64,000 nucleotides of DNA, taken from Bacillota bacterium (lineage in GTDB: Bacteria; Bacillota; Dethiobacteria; DTU022). Positions within the stretch are counted from its first letter, which is position 1, and each line of letters opens with the position of its first letter. The notes beneath the pieces were generated by a model. It did no database searches. It was given only the letters and a program-made list of their open reading frames with translations, and had not been told where the DNA came from. This document shows positions 25,416 through 34,075 of the stretch, one piece after another. Position numbers and translations under genes: made by a program. The DNA lies in the NCBI GenBank assembly GCA_019428945.1, contig JAHYJM010000001.1, positions 1-64,000 of the forward strand, written 5' to 3'.

Positions 25416-27578
25416 ATGATGGCTACGAGTATTGAAGATATGCGTAAATCAAGAAAAGTGCTGGCCGGCTACGATTATGAGCAGGCCGGCGTCGAAAAAG
25501 GCTACACGGGAAAAACGCTTTATATAAATATTTCTGATTATACAATTAAACCTAAAGATGTAACCGAAGAGATGAAAGATATCTTCATCGGCGGTAAAGG
25601 TTTTGGACTATGGTACCTCTGGAATGGAATAAAACCTGAAACTAAATGGAATGATCCGGAAAACGAAATAGTAATATCTTCCGGTCCGATTGGTGGTATC
25701 ACCCAGTATCCCGGCTCTGGAAAATCACTGGTAGTTACACTTTCGCCTCTGACAAAATCTATAATGGACAGCAATGTTGGTGGCTTCTTTGGCCCATATC
25801 TGAAGTTTTCCGGTTGGGACGCTTTAGAGATTCAGGGAAAATCTGAAAAAGATATTGTAGTCTTCATCGATGGAGATAAAGGTCGGGTTACAATTGAAGA
25901 AGTAGATATTGACCCGGCGGCAAGCCATCTGGTCAGTGAGCAGCTCACTGAGCTACTGGCAGAAAATGAAAAAGATAAAAAGAACATTTCAATTGTTTCT
26001 TCCGGCAGTGGGGGCGAAAACACCAATATTGGCATTCTTAATTTTTCATTTTACGATCTGCGCAGAAAAGCTGCCCGGATGAAACAGGCCGGCAGGGGAG
26101 GTATTGGTACGGTATTCAGAGACAAGAAAATAGCCGCACTTGCCGTAAAATTTTCAAGCCTGAGCGGAAGGAGCAATAACCCTGCTGATCCGGCGAAAGT
26201 TGCAAAAACAGGAGTTAAAATTACCCGTGAGATAAATAAATTTGATGCTGAACAGTTCAGAATGCGCCAGATAGGCACGGCAAACCTGATGACTCCGATG
26301 AACGACTACGATTTGCTGCCTGTGCATAATTTTAAATATGGATCTCATCCTGACGCCGTTGGCATCTCCTCAGATACACTACGCGATCGTTTTACCCAGA
26401 ATATGCCTGATGGATGCTGGGTAGGCTGTGCGCTCTCCTGCTGTAAAGCCGTTGACAATTTCGAACTTAAAACAGGCCCTTATAAAGGCGATAAAGTTCT
26501 CGTTGACGGGCCGGAATACGAAAATGCTGCTGGGCTGGGTGCCAACTGCGGTATATTTGACGCCGATTATGTTATTGAAGCCAATTTCTACTGTGATACC
26601 TACGGTATTGATACCATATCTACGGGCACATTGATTGCATTTGCGATGGAATGCTATGAAAACGGGATAATCGATAAAAAGATCACCGGAGGCCTGGAGC
26701 TTAATTTCGGGAATGCCGATGCTGCCATGGAACTGATTCACCAAATGGGTCAGGGCAAAGGGTTCGGTAAGATAGCCGGCCAGGGAGTACGCAGAATGAA
26801 GCAGATTTTTGCTGAAGAATATGGCGCCGATCCCGCTTTTCTCCAGGATATCGGGATGGAAAATAAAGGACTTGAATATTCGCAGTACCAGGCCAAGGAA
26901 TCGCTGGCACAGCAGGGTGGCTATGCCATGACAAACAAAGGTCCCCAGCACGACGAAGCCTGGCTTATATTTATGGATATGGTAAATAATCAGCTGCCAA
27001 CTTTCGAAAAGAAAGCTGAAGCGCTGCATTATTTCCCCATGTTCAGAACCTGGTTTGGTCTAATGGGATTGTGCAAACTGCCATGGAACGATATTATACC
27101 TGAAGGTAACTCTCAAACAGAAAGTCCGGAAAAAATCCCGGAGCATGTTCAGAATTATATCGATATTTTTAATGCAGTTACCGGAAAAAACATTGATCAG
27201 GATGAAATGATCAGGCAGTCGGAGCGTGTCTATAATTTTCAGCGAATATTTAATTTACGCCTCGGGTTCGGAACACGTGAACATGATGCGGCGCCTTACA
27301 GGGCACTTGGTCCGGTTACAGAAGAAGAGTATGAATCACGTATTGAAAGATATGATAATCAGCTGAAAGAGGATGTTGGTATTGATCCTAGCGGGATGAG
27401 CATAGCAGAAAAAGTTAAGGCAATGCGTAAATACCGCGAAGGCCGCTATGAAACCCTGATCGATGTAGTATATGACCGCAGGGGCTGGACCAAAAACGGA
27501 GTACCTAAACTTGAAAAAATCAAAGAGCTCGGCATTGATTTTCCGGAAGTCGTTGATGTTGTCAAAAAGAACCTCTAA
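25416..27578 (+). CDS. Aldehyde:ferredoxin oxidoreductase family protein (long form)
   Basis: AOR-family tungsten/molybdenum bis-pterin enzyme, 720 residues, longer than classic AOR (about 600). It shows the N-terminal domain GGKGFGLWYLW, the glycine motif AGRGGIGTVFRDK and cluster cysteines C334, C338 and C342 in DGCWVGCALSCC. The fourth Cys is probably in LMGLCKLPW. The first motif spacing is Cys-x3-Cys-x3-Cys rather than the AOR Cys-x2-Cys-x3-Cys, so it belongs to a divergent branch. ACAGGAGG precedes the ATG. Oxidation of aldehydes from amino acid breakdown would fit the liv genes downstream; the substrate is not known. Confidence 0.87.
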   Translation: MMATSIEDMRKSRKVLAGYDYEQAGVEKGYTGKTLYINISDYTIKPKDVTEEMKDIFIGGKGFGLWYLWNGIKPETKWNDPENEIVISSGPIGGITQYPGSGKSLVVTLSPLTKSIMDSNVGGFFGPYLKFSGWDALEIQGKSEKDIVVFIDGDKGRVTIEEVDIDPAASHLVSEQLTELLAENEKDKKNISIVSSGSGGENTNIGILNFSFYDLRRKAARMKQAGRGGIGTVFRDKKIAALAVKFSSLSGRSNNPADPAKVAKTGVKITREINKFDAEQFRMRQIGTANLMTPMNDYDLLPVHNFKYGSHPDAVGISSDTLRDRFTQNMPDGCWVGCALSCCKAVDNFELKTGPYKGDKVLVDGPEYENAAGLGANCGIFDADYVIEANFYCDTYGIDTISTGTLIAFAMECYENGIIDKKITGGLELNFGNADAAMELIHQMGQGKGFGKIAGQGVRRMKQIFAEEYGADPAFLQDIGMENKGLEYSQYQAKESLAQQGGYAMTNKGPQHDEAWLIFMDMVNNQLPTFEKKAEALHYFPMFRTWFGLMGLCKLPWNDIIPEGNSQTESPEKIPEHVQNYIDIFNAVTGKNIDQDEMIRQSERVYNFQRIFNLRLGFGTREHDAAPYRALGPVTEEEYESRIERYDNQLKEDVGIDPSGMSIAEKVKAMRKYREGRYETLIDVVYDRRGWTKNGVPKLEKIKELGIDFPEVVDVVKKNL

Positions 27579-27643
27579 ACAGCTTCCCTGATTTACTGAC
27601 AGAGGTTGCATTTCAGATTATAAAAGGCAGGAGCGTTGCTGTT

Positions 27644-27841
27644 GTGATCGAGGTAAACGGTAAAAAGGTGGAGTGGGAGAAAGATATGACTGTAGAAAAG
27701 CTGCTCAAAAAGATGAATTTCACCTTCCCCAAAATAGTTGTAAGGGTAAACGGAAAAGTGATTGAAAAAAGCGACTGGCAGGATTATCCGATTCCCGACC
27801 AATCAGTCGTTCAGGCTCATCATTTAATCGCCGGTGGATAA
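27644..27841 (+). CDS. MoaD/ThiS-like sulfur carrier protein
   Basis: 65-residue beta-grasp protein ending in the Gly-Gly needed for thiocarboxylation (HHLIAGG). It begins MIEVNGKKVEW and has VVRVNGKVIEKSDW, like ThiS and MoaD. AGGAG lies upstream of the GTG start. It follows the AOR gene by 66 bases, so a dedicated sulfur carrier for the tungsten-pterin cofactor of that enzyme is likely. A role in thiamine synthesis is less likely without other thi genes nearby. Confidence 0.85.
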   Translation: MIEVNGKKVEWEKDMTVEKLLKKMNFTFPKIVVRVNGKVIEKSDWQDYPIPDQSVVQAHHLIAGG

Positions 27842-28141
27842 TAATCGGTTCAAAAATTATAAAAGAAATTTAATAATTACAACAGAGGAGATAAGCAGTT
27901 AAAAGAGAATTATTAAAGTTGTGCCGTTGCCCGATTATTGTGCCTGATTATATTTCCTGTCAGGTATTGTGATCAGGCTAAAATGAGTAGAACTCTTTGC
28001 TTGTTTGCAATCACAGGTTAATAAGATTCCAGCAGGGGAGGTGAGCAGGGCGGTAATAATCTAAGATTAACATTGGCAATAAAGTAGTCAGATTCGTTTC
28101 ATATCGGTTGAAAGTATATTATTAAGAGGAGGTCATGTTAA
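27842..28141. other. 300-base intergenic region before livJ
   Basis: No credible gene. It has an inverted repeat GCCTGAT (27942-27948) and ATCAGGC (27972-27978) enclosing the palindrome CCTGTCAGG (27956-27964), possibly an operator. The transcription start of the liv operon is probably in this region, but I cannot fix a promoter. Confidence 0.4.
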
Positions 28142-29314
28142 TTGTTTAAATTTAAAAATGCCTGGATTCTGATCTTGGTAATTGCTCTGTTTGCGTTTGG
28201 TCTTTTCGGTTGCGGCGACGATACTGCTGCTCCGGTCGATGAAACTCCTGAGGGAGACGCCGAAGGTGAATTTGAAGGACAGGTTTTATTTGGGATCATG
28301 GTTCCGATAACCGGCTCAGAAGCCGCTGATGGCATCGACATGGAAAATGCCGCTCTTCTGGCTGTTCAGGAAATTAATGCAGCCGGCGGCGTACTCGGCT
28401 ACGAAATTATAACCAGCACTGGTGATGACGAGTGTGATCCTTCCAAGGCAACTGCTGCTGCCAGCAAATTAATTTCTGAAGAGGTTGTTGCAGTTGTCGG
28501 TGGATACTGTTCAGGAGCTACTCTACCTACACTGGCTCTTTACGGTGATGCAGGCATTCCCTTCGTTATTGGAGCTGCTAATGCTACTTCTCTAATTGAT
28601 GAAAACCCGGGCTGGACCTTTATGATCAACAGCACCGGTGACGCACAGGCAGCCAAAGCTGTTGAATGGTTTGAAGGCCTTGGCGTAGATACAATCGCCC
28701 TGGTTGATGATGGCTCTGCCTTCGCAGTTGATTTGAAAGAACAGACTAAAATGCAGTGGGAAGCTGCTGGCCACTCTGTTGTAGCTGAAGACAGGGTAGA
28801 AACCGGTACTCAGGACTTTTCGGCAGTAGTTACCAGCATTATGTCTGCAAACCCTGATGCTGTTTACTGGACAGCATACCAGGGCCTGGGCGCTCTTTTG
28901 ATCAGGCAGCTTCGTCAGGATGGTTATGAAGGCGTAATCATGGTTGGCGACGGCTCAAGCGCGCAAGAACTGCTCGACCTTGCCCAGGCTGAAGGAGAAG
29001 GCGTATACTGCACCGCTCCTCCGGTAGTTGACTTTTTACCTGCAGCTCAAAGCTTTATTGAGGGCTACAACGAAAACTTCCCGAGAGAACCGGGTGCATA
29101 TGCCGGCCTGATGTATGATGCTACTTACCTGCTGGTTAATGCGATTGAAAGAGCAGGATCTTTTGACGGCGAAGCAATCAAAGACGCTCTTGCCGCAACA
29201 GACGGTTTTGAAGGTATTACCGGACCGATCGGTTTTACCCCGCAGAATACACTGAACAGAAGCAACTTCGTTATTCTGGTCGGTGAAGGCGGAAGATGGC
29301 AACTGGCAGAATAA
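28142..29314 (+). CDS. livJ: Branched-chain amino acid ABC transporter, substrate-binding lipoprotein
   Basis: Periplasmic-binding-type protein, 390 residues, exported as a lipoprotein: a hydrophobic signal segment ends in GLFGC, with lipid-modified Cys24, followed by an acidic linker. The LivJ/Peripla_BP_6 fold is shown by FGIMVPITGSEAADG, ALLAVQEINAAGGVLG and GGYCSGATLP. TTG start at 28142 has GAGGAGG 10 bases upstream. First gene of a complete liv operon. Specificity within branched-chain, aromatic or short amides cannot be read. Confidence 0.92.
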   Translation: MFKFKNAWILILVIALFAFGLFGCGDDTAAPVDETPEGDAEGEFEGQVLFGIMVPITGSEAADGIDMENAALLAVQEINAAGGVLGYEIITSTGDDECDPSKATAAASKLISEEVVAVVGGYCSGATLPTLALYGDAGIPFVIGAANATSLIDENPGWTFMINSTGDAQAAKAVEWFEGLGVDTIALVDDGSAFAVDLKEQTKMQWEAAGHSVVAEDRVETGTQDFSAVVTSIMSANPDAVYWTAYQGLGALLIRQLRQDGYEGVIMVGDGSSAQELLDLAQAEGEGVYCTAPPVVDFLPAAQSFIEGYNENFPREPGAYAGLMYDATYLLVNAIERAGSFDGEAIKDALAATDGFEGITGPIGFTPQNTLNRSNFVILVGEGGRWQLAE

Positions 29315-29336
29315 AAAAGATAGTATAAAACGGCTT

Positions 29337-29362
29337 GCAGGCCTGGTTAAAGCCAGGCCTGC
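29337..29362 (+). promoter_or_regulatory. Intercistronic hairpin between livJ and livH
   Basis: Perfect 10-base GC-rich stem GCAGGCCTGG (29337-29346) and CCAGGCCTGC (29353-29362), loop TTAAAG, no U-run after it. Likely stabilises the livJ message so that the binding protein is made in excess of the membrane parts. Confidence 0.7.
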
Positions 29363-29383
29363 ACATGCTTGAGAGGTGAACAG

Positions 29384-30298
29384 ATGACTACCTGGGAGAT
29401 TTTTTTGCAGCAGCTTTTTAATGGTTTGCTTGTCGGTTCTTTTTATGGACTAGTTGCTATCGGTTATTCCATGGTCTACGGTATCATTAAGCTGCTGAAC
29501 TTTGCCCATGCTGATATTTACATGAGCGGAGCTTTTGCCGGACTTATCATACTAGGTTTCTTAAACCCCTATATCGGTAACCAGTGGCTCGGCATTATAG
29601 TTGCACTTTTATTAAGCATGATTTTAGTCGGATTGCTGGGGGTAGCAATTCAAAGAGTCGCTTACCGGCCTATGTTAAAAGCGCCGCGGCTATCAATACT
29701 CATTACTGCTTTAGCTGTATCAATGATCCTTTACAATACAGTTTTACTAATGACCCAGGGGCAGTACAAACCATTTACAACAGGTTTGACTCATGAAAGC
29801 TTTTATATTGGGGCCCTGCGTATGACAGAAACGAGGCTGGTTCTGCTTATTGCCGCCCTTGCTCTTATGTTGATGCTGCACCTGTTTATTACCAGAACCA
29901 TGTATGGAAAAGCAATGCGCGCCATTGCACTTGACCGGGATACCTGCCAGTTGATGGGGATAAACGTATATAAAATTATAGCCATCACTTTTTTCGTCGG
30001 TTCTGCACTGGCTGCAGCAGCCGGTATCATGGCTGGCGTTTACTACGGAACGGTTCACTTTTTCATGGGCTTTTTAATCGGCCTCAAAGCTTTTACAGCC
30101 GCAGTTATCGGGGGCATTGGGATCATACCCGGGGCCATGCTGGGTGGTCTGCTGCTCGGTCTGCTGGAAGCTTTCGGCACCCAGATACCTTTTATCGGTT
30201 CATCGTGGAGAGATGTGTTTACCTTTGTATTCCTGATTCTTTTCCTAATCTTTAAGCCTAACGGCCTTTTGGGACGTATGGAAAGCGAAAGGATGTAG
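29384..30298 (+). CDS. livH: Branched-chain amino acid ABC transporter permease LivH
   Basis: Inner-membrane permease, 304 residues, with about eight hydrophobic segments. Family marks are GLVAIGYSMVYGIIKLLNFAH near the N-terminus and the GGIGIIPGAMLGG cytoplasmic loop that meets the ATPases. ATG 29384 is chosen because GAGAGGTG is 6 bases upstream. It precedes livM by 4 bases. Confidence 0.94.
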   Translation: MTTWEIFLQQLFNGLLVGSFYGLVAIGYSMVYGIIKLLNFAHADIYMSGAFAGLIILGFLNPYIGNQWLGIIVALLLSMILVGLLGVAIQRVAYRPMLKAPRLSILITALAVSMILYNTVLLMTQGQYKPFTTGLTHESFYIGALRMTETRLVLLIAALALMLMLHLFITRTMYGKAMRAIALDRDTCQLMGINVYKIIAITFFVGSALAAAAGIMAGVYYGTVHFFMGFLIGLKAFTAAVIGGIGIIPGAMLGGLLLGLLEAFGTQIPFIGSSWRDVFTFVFLILFLIFKPNGLLGRMESERM

Positions 30299-30302
30299 CG
30301 TT

Positions 30303-31304
30303 ATGGCTGAGAAAAAACAAAAAAAGTTCACTAATCCATTTGGCACTGTCGTAGAAAGTCTTTATGATCTATTCGATAAGAAGGCTCCGCGTTACCTGCT
30401 TATGACCATAATGACAGCTTTCTTAATATATCTGCCGCTTAGTTCCAGCCGTTTTACGCAGGAGATTATGACAAACCTGTTTTTTTATGTAGTAGTGTGC
30501 CTTGGCCTTAATATTATAGTTGGTTTTGCCGGCTTACTGCATTTGGGGTATGCTGCTTTTTTTGCTGTCGGAGCTTACACTACAGGAATCCTCAGTTCGG
30601 TATACGGGGTGAACTTCTGGCTAACTCTACCCTTCAGTATAATTGCGGCAGTAATTGCAGGTCTGGCGATCGGGGCTCCTACTCTCAGGTTACGCGGTGA
30701 TTACCTGGCTATAGTAACACTTGGTTTTGGTGAAATAATCCGACTGACTGTCCGCAACCTGGATATAACCGGTGGAGCAATGGGCCTAATCGGCATCCAG
30801 CGTCCGGTTTTGTTCGGTATAGTTTTAAACCAGATTACCCATTTTTATTATCTTTTTTTCATACTGGCTGTTATTGCCATTATTGTTTCTTATCGCCTGC
30901 ACGATTCAAGGTTGGGAAGGGCATGGGAATATATCAGGGAAGATGAGGATGCTGCCTCGGCTATGGGCATCAACGTAGTCCAAATCAGGCTATACGCTTT
31001 TATTATCGGATCAGCTTTCGGAGCACTCGCCGGTTCTTTGTATGCCGCAAAGATGACAGCTATATCACCGGAATCTTTCATGTTTATTCACTCGGTAATG
31101 ATTCTACTGGCAGTAGTACTCGGCGGAATGGGCAAAATTCCGGGTGTTATCCTAGGTGCAATCATTGTAACCCTTATTCCCGAATTATCACGTGATATCG
31201 GACAATTCAGACTGATCATATTCGCAGTTCTACTATTAATTCTAATGCTTTACAGGCCTCAGGGTATTTGGCCTGAAAGACAAGGTATATCAACTAAATT
31301 ATAA
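30303..31304 (+). CDS. livM: Branched-chain amino acid ABC transporter permease LivM
   Basis: Second permease, 333 residues. Shows LNIIVGFAGLLHLGYAAFF, the RLRGDYLAIVTLGFGEI block and GGMGKIPGVILGA at the coupling loop. Cotranscribed with livH. Confidence 0.94.
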   Translation: MAEKKQKKFTNPFGTVVESLYDLFDKKAPRYLLMTIMTAFLIYLPLSSSRFTQEIMTNLFFYVVVCLGLNIIVGFAGLLHLGYAAFFAVGAYTTGILSSVYGVNFWLTLPFSIIAAVIAGLAIGAPTLRLRGDYLAIVTLGFGEIIRLTVRNLDITGGAMGLIGIQRPVLFGIVLNQITHFYYLFFILAVIAIIVSYRLHDSRLGRAWEYIREDEDAASAMGINVVQIRLYAFIIGSAFGALAGSLYAAKMTAISPESFMFIHSVMILLAVVLGGMGKIPGVILGAIIVTLIPELSRDIGQFRLIIFAVLLLILMLYRPQGIWPERQGISTKL

Positions 31305-31316
31305 TGGGGTGTTGCA

Positions 31317-32096
31317 GTGGCGCTACTTGATATTAAAGACCTGACCTTGCGTTTTGGCGGCCTCTGCGCCGTTAACCAACTTTCACTTGAAATTGAAGAG
31401 GGCTCTATCCGCAGTTTAATCGGCCCGAACGGTGCCGGTAAAACCTGTGTTTTTAACTGCCTGACCGGTTTTTATAAGCCGAGCAGCGGTGATATGGTAT
31501 TCATGGGTACAAGTATTATGAAGAAAAAACCGCACCTGATCACCCACATGGGGATGGCACGTACTTTTCAAAATCTGCGGCTTTTTAAACAAATGACTGT
31601 AATGGAAAATGTAATGTCCGGAATGCACTGCAGAACCAACGCAGCCTTTGCAGGCGCTGTTTTGCGGACACAAAGCCAGAAAGCCGAAGAAAAACTTATT
31701 CGGGAAATCGCTGAAGAGTGCCTTGATTTCGTCGGTATCCTTGATAAAAAGAATTACATGGCCAAGAATCTTCCTTATGGCGATCAGCGCCGGGTAGAAT
31801 GGGCCAGGGCGCTGGCCACACAGCCTAAACTTCTGCTCCTTGATGAACCGGCCGCCGGCCTGAATAAAGAAGAAAAGGCTCGCCTGATTAACCTAATGCG
31901 TAGAATCAGGGATGAAAGAAAAGTAACCATATTCCTGATTGAGCATGACATGGGCCTGGTTATGAAGGTTTCGGAAAAGATTTTTGTAATCGACTACGGG
32001 GTTAAAATTGCTGAAGGAACTTCCAAAGAAGTTAGAGACAATCCAAGGGTAGTAGAAGCATACCTTGGCAAGGAAGAAACGGAGGATGCCGTATGA
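31317..32096 (+). CDS. livG: Branched-chain amino acid ABC transporter ATPase LivG
   Basis: ABC ATPase, 259 residues, GTG start. Walker A GPNGAGKTCVFNCLTG, LivG-type GMARTFQNLRLF, the signature region LPYGDQRRVEWARAL and Walker B LLLLDEPAAGLN are all present. Overlaps livF by 4 bases. Confidence 0.94.
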   Translation: MALLDIKDLTLRFGGLCAVNQLSLEIEEGSIRSLIGPNGAGKTCVFNCLTGFYKPSSGDMVFMGTSIMKKKPHLITHMGMARTFQNLRLFKQMTVMENVMSGMHCRTNAAFAGAVLRTQSQKAEEKLIREIAEECLDFVGILDKKNYMAKNLPYGDQRRVEWARALATQPKLLLLDEPAAGLNKEEKARLINLMRRIRDERKVTIFLIEHDMGLVMKVSEKIFVIDYGVKIAEGTSKEVRDNPRVVEAYLGKEETEDAV

Positions 32097-32809
32097 GCGA
32101 AACAATACTAGCTTTAAAAGATCTTGAAACCAGGTATGGGCAAATTTACGCTCTGCGCGGCATCAACTTTGAAGTTAAAAAGGGTGAAATTGTAACTCTG
32201 TTGGGTGCTAATGGTGCCGGGAAAAGCACGACCCTTAAAACAATTTCAAGCCTTGTTCCTGCCTCTGCCGGTAGCGTCAATTTTTTCAACGAAGATATTA
32301 CTCACCTTGATCCTTATGCAATTGTTGAAAGAGGCCTGATCCATGTACCTGAAGGACGGATGATTTTTAAGGAATTAACTGTACTCGAAAACCTTGAGCT
32401 GGGCTCATTTACTCTTAGGGATAACGTTGAACGGAAAAAAAGAATCGACAGGGTATGCGAACTTTTTCCTGTATTAAAAGAGAGACATAAGCAGATGGGT
32501 GGTTTTCTCTCCGGGGGAGAACAGCAAATGCTTGCTATCGGAAGGGCCCTGATGACGGAACCGAAAATACTGATGCTCGATGAACCTTCAATGGGACTAG
32601 CTCCGATTATTGTTCAGAACATCATGGATATTATCAAGCAGATCAACAGTGAGGGAACGACTATTTTATTGGTAGAACAAAATGCCAAAGTTGCCCTCAA
32701 GCTCGCTGACAGAGGTTACGTTTTAGAGACCGGAGAAATTGTCATGGAAGGCGATGCAGATGTTCTCAGCAAAGATGAAAGTATTGTAAAAGCTTACCTT
32801 GGCGAATAA
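32093..32809 (+). CDS. livF: Branched-chain amino acid ABC transporter ATPase LivF
   Basis: ABC ATPase, 238 residues. Walker A GANGAGKSTTLKTIS, LivF-type VPEGRMIFKELTVLENL, signature LSGGEQQMLAIGRAL and Walker B ILMLDEPSMGLAP. Its stop is immediately followed by the start of the thioredoxin-CcdA gene. Confidence 0.94.
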   Translation: MSETILALKDLETRYGQIYALRGINFEVKKGEIVTLLGANGAGKSTTLKTISSLVPASAGSVNFFNEDITHLDPYAIVERGLIHVPEGRMIFKELTVLENLELGSFTLRDNVERKKRIDRVCELFPVLKERHKQMGGFLSGGEQQMLAIGRALMTEPKILMLDEPSMGLAPIIVQNIMDIIKQINSEGTTILLVEQNAKVALKLADRGYVLETGEIVMEGDADVLSKDESIVKAYLGE

Positions 32810-34075
32810 ATGACTAATATTAGTTTCAATAAAACCGTTCTTTTAATTTGTATTACAATGATCTGCCTCTTGCTAAGCCACGGTTCAGCCTGCGCTGAAG
32901 ATAACCCGGCTTTAGTTTCAGATAATGATGCTCCTGAAAAGACTGTGCTTTACTATTTTTGGGGATATTGTCCTGTTTGCAGTAAACCGGAAGAACATGT
33001 CCATCTTTTTGAAGATTACCCAATCACGGTAGAGATTTATGAAGTTTTTCACGACGAAGAAGGTCGGGCAATTTATGATCAATTCAGTGAAGACCTGGGT
33101 ATTGAAGTATATGGCTTTCCGACCCTGGTTTTTAAAGATAAATATTGGCTCGGTTTTTCAGAGACAGTCCAGGTTGAAATTCTAACCGAAATAGAGGCCC
33201 ACCTCAGTGGTGAAGATAGCGCTGCAGGTCAGATTATACAGATACCATTTTATGGCGAAGTTGATCTTCAGGCCTCTCCGTTACTTCTGACAACGGCTAT
33301 CATAGCTACACTGGACGGTTTTAATCCCTGCTCTCTATTTGTTTTAACATTCCTGCTGGCAATAATCGTTCATTCGGCATCACGTAAAAGGATTTTCCTG
33401 GTTGGTTTAACTTTTTTGGCAGTAACTTCTGCTGTTTACGGCCTTTTCATGCTGGGTGTTCTTAATATTATGCTCTTCGCAAGTCAGCTTTTCTGGATTC
33501 GCAACATAGTCTCGGCTGTTGTAATTTTACTGGGACTGGTGGGAATCAAAGATTTTCTGTTTTTCAAAGAAGGCGTTTCTTTCGTCATTCCCGATTCTTA
33601 TAAAAAGAAATATTACAGCCAGGTTCGAAATATATTTTACACGAAGTCAGTAATACCGATGATTATTGCCACGTCTGTGATGGCACTGGGAATTGCACTA
33701 ATCGAGTTGCCCTGTACCGCTGGCTTTCCTTTTATCTGGAGCAGTATAGTCAGCACAAAAGATCTACCCTTATCACAGTATGCCATCCTGTTTATAATCT
33801 ATCTCTTTCTCTACCTTTTGATCGAACTAATTATTTTTTTTATTGCCGTCATCAGGATGCGATCAGTTAAAATGACTGAAGAGAGGGGACGGATACTTAA
33901 GCTCATTGCCGGCAGCCTGATGCTTGTATTAGGTTTGGTACTATTCTTCAGACCTGGTTATATGGAGAATCTTATTGGGATACTAATCACTTTCGGATCA
34001 GCTTTCATTTTGATTTTATTAATGTTCCTTTTTAAAAAGATTTTTTTAACTGACGTGGGGAGGCAGACCAAATGA
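32810..34075 (+). CDS. Thioredoxin-domain/CcdA-like membrane protein
   Basis: 421 residues with a signal-like N-terminus, an extracytoplasmic thioredoxin-like domain (FWGYCPVCSKP, C54 and C57; cis-Pro loop YGFPT) and about six membrane segments. Two further cysteines lie in membrane segments, C174 in GFNPCSLF and C302 in IELPCTAG, as in CcdA/DsbD reductant conductors. It should pass electrons across the membrane from cytoplasmic thioredoxin to an outside thiol. It sits in the liv operon with no gap and overlaps the next gene by 4 bases. Its link to amino acid uptake is not obvious. Confidence 0.8.
   Translation: MTNISFNKTVLLICITMICLLLSHGSACAEDNPALVSDNDAPEKTVLYYFWGYCPVCSKPEEHVHLFEDYPITVEIYEVFHDEEGRAIYDQFSEDLGIEVYGFPTLVFKDKYWLGFSETVQVEILTEIEAHLSGEDSAAGQIIQIPFYGEVDLQASPLLLTTAIIATLDGFNPCSLFVLTFLLAIIVHSASRKRIFLVGLTFLAVTSAVYGLFMLGVLNIMLFASQLFWIRNIVSAVVILLGLVGIKDFLFFKEGVSFVIPDSYKKKYYSQVRNIFYTKSVIPMIIATSVMALGIALIELPCTAGFPFIWSSIVSTKDLPLSQYAILFIIYLFLYLLIELIIFFIAVIRMRSVKMTEERGRILKLIAGSLMLVLGLVLFFRPGYMENLIGILITFGSAFILILLMFLFKKIFLTDVGRQTK

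Noticed and set aside
26379..27029. 216-codon minus-strand ORF
   Set aside because: Shadow of the aldehyde oxidoreductase gene; composition is that of an antisense reading.
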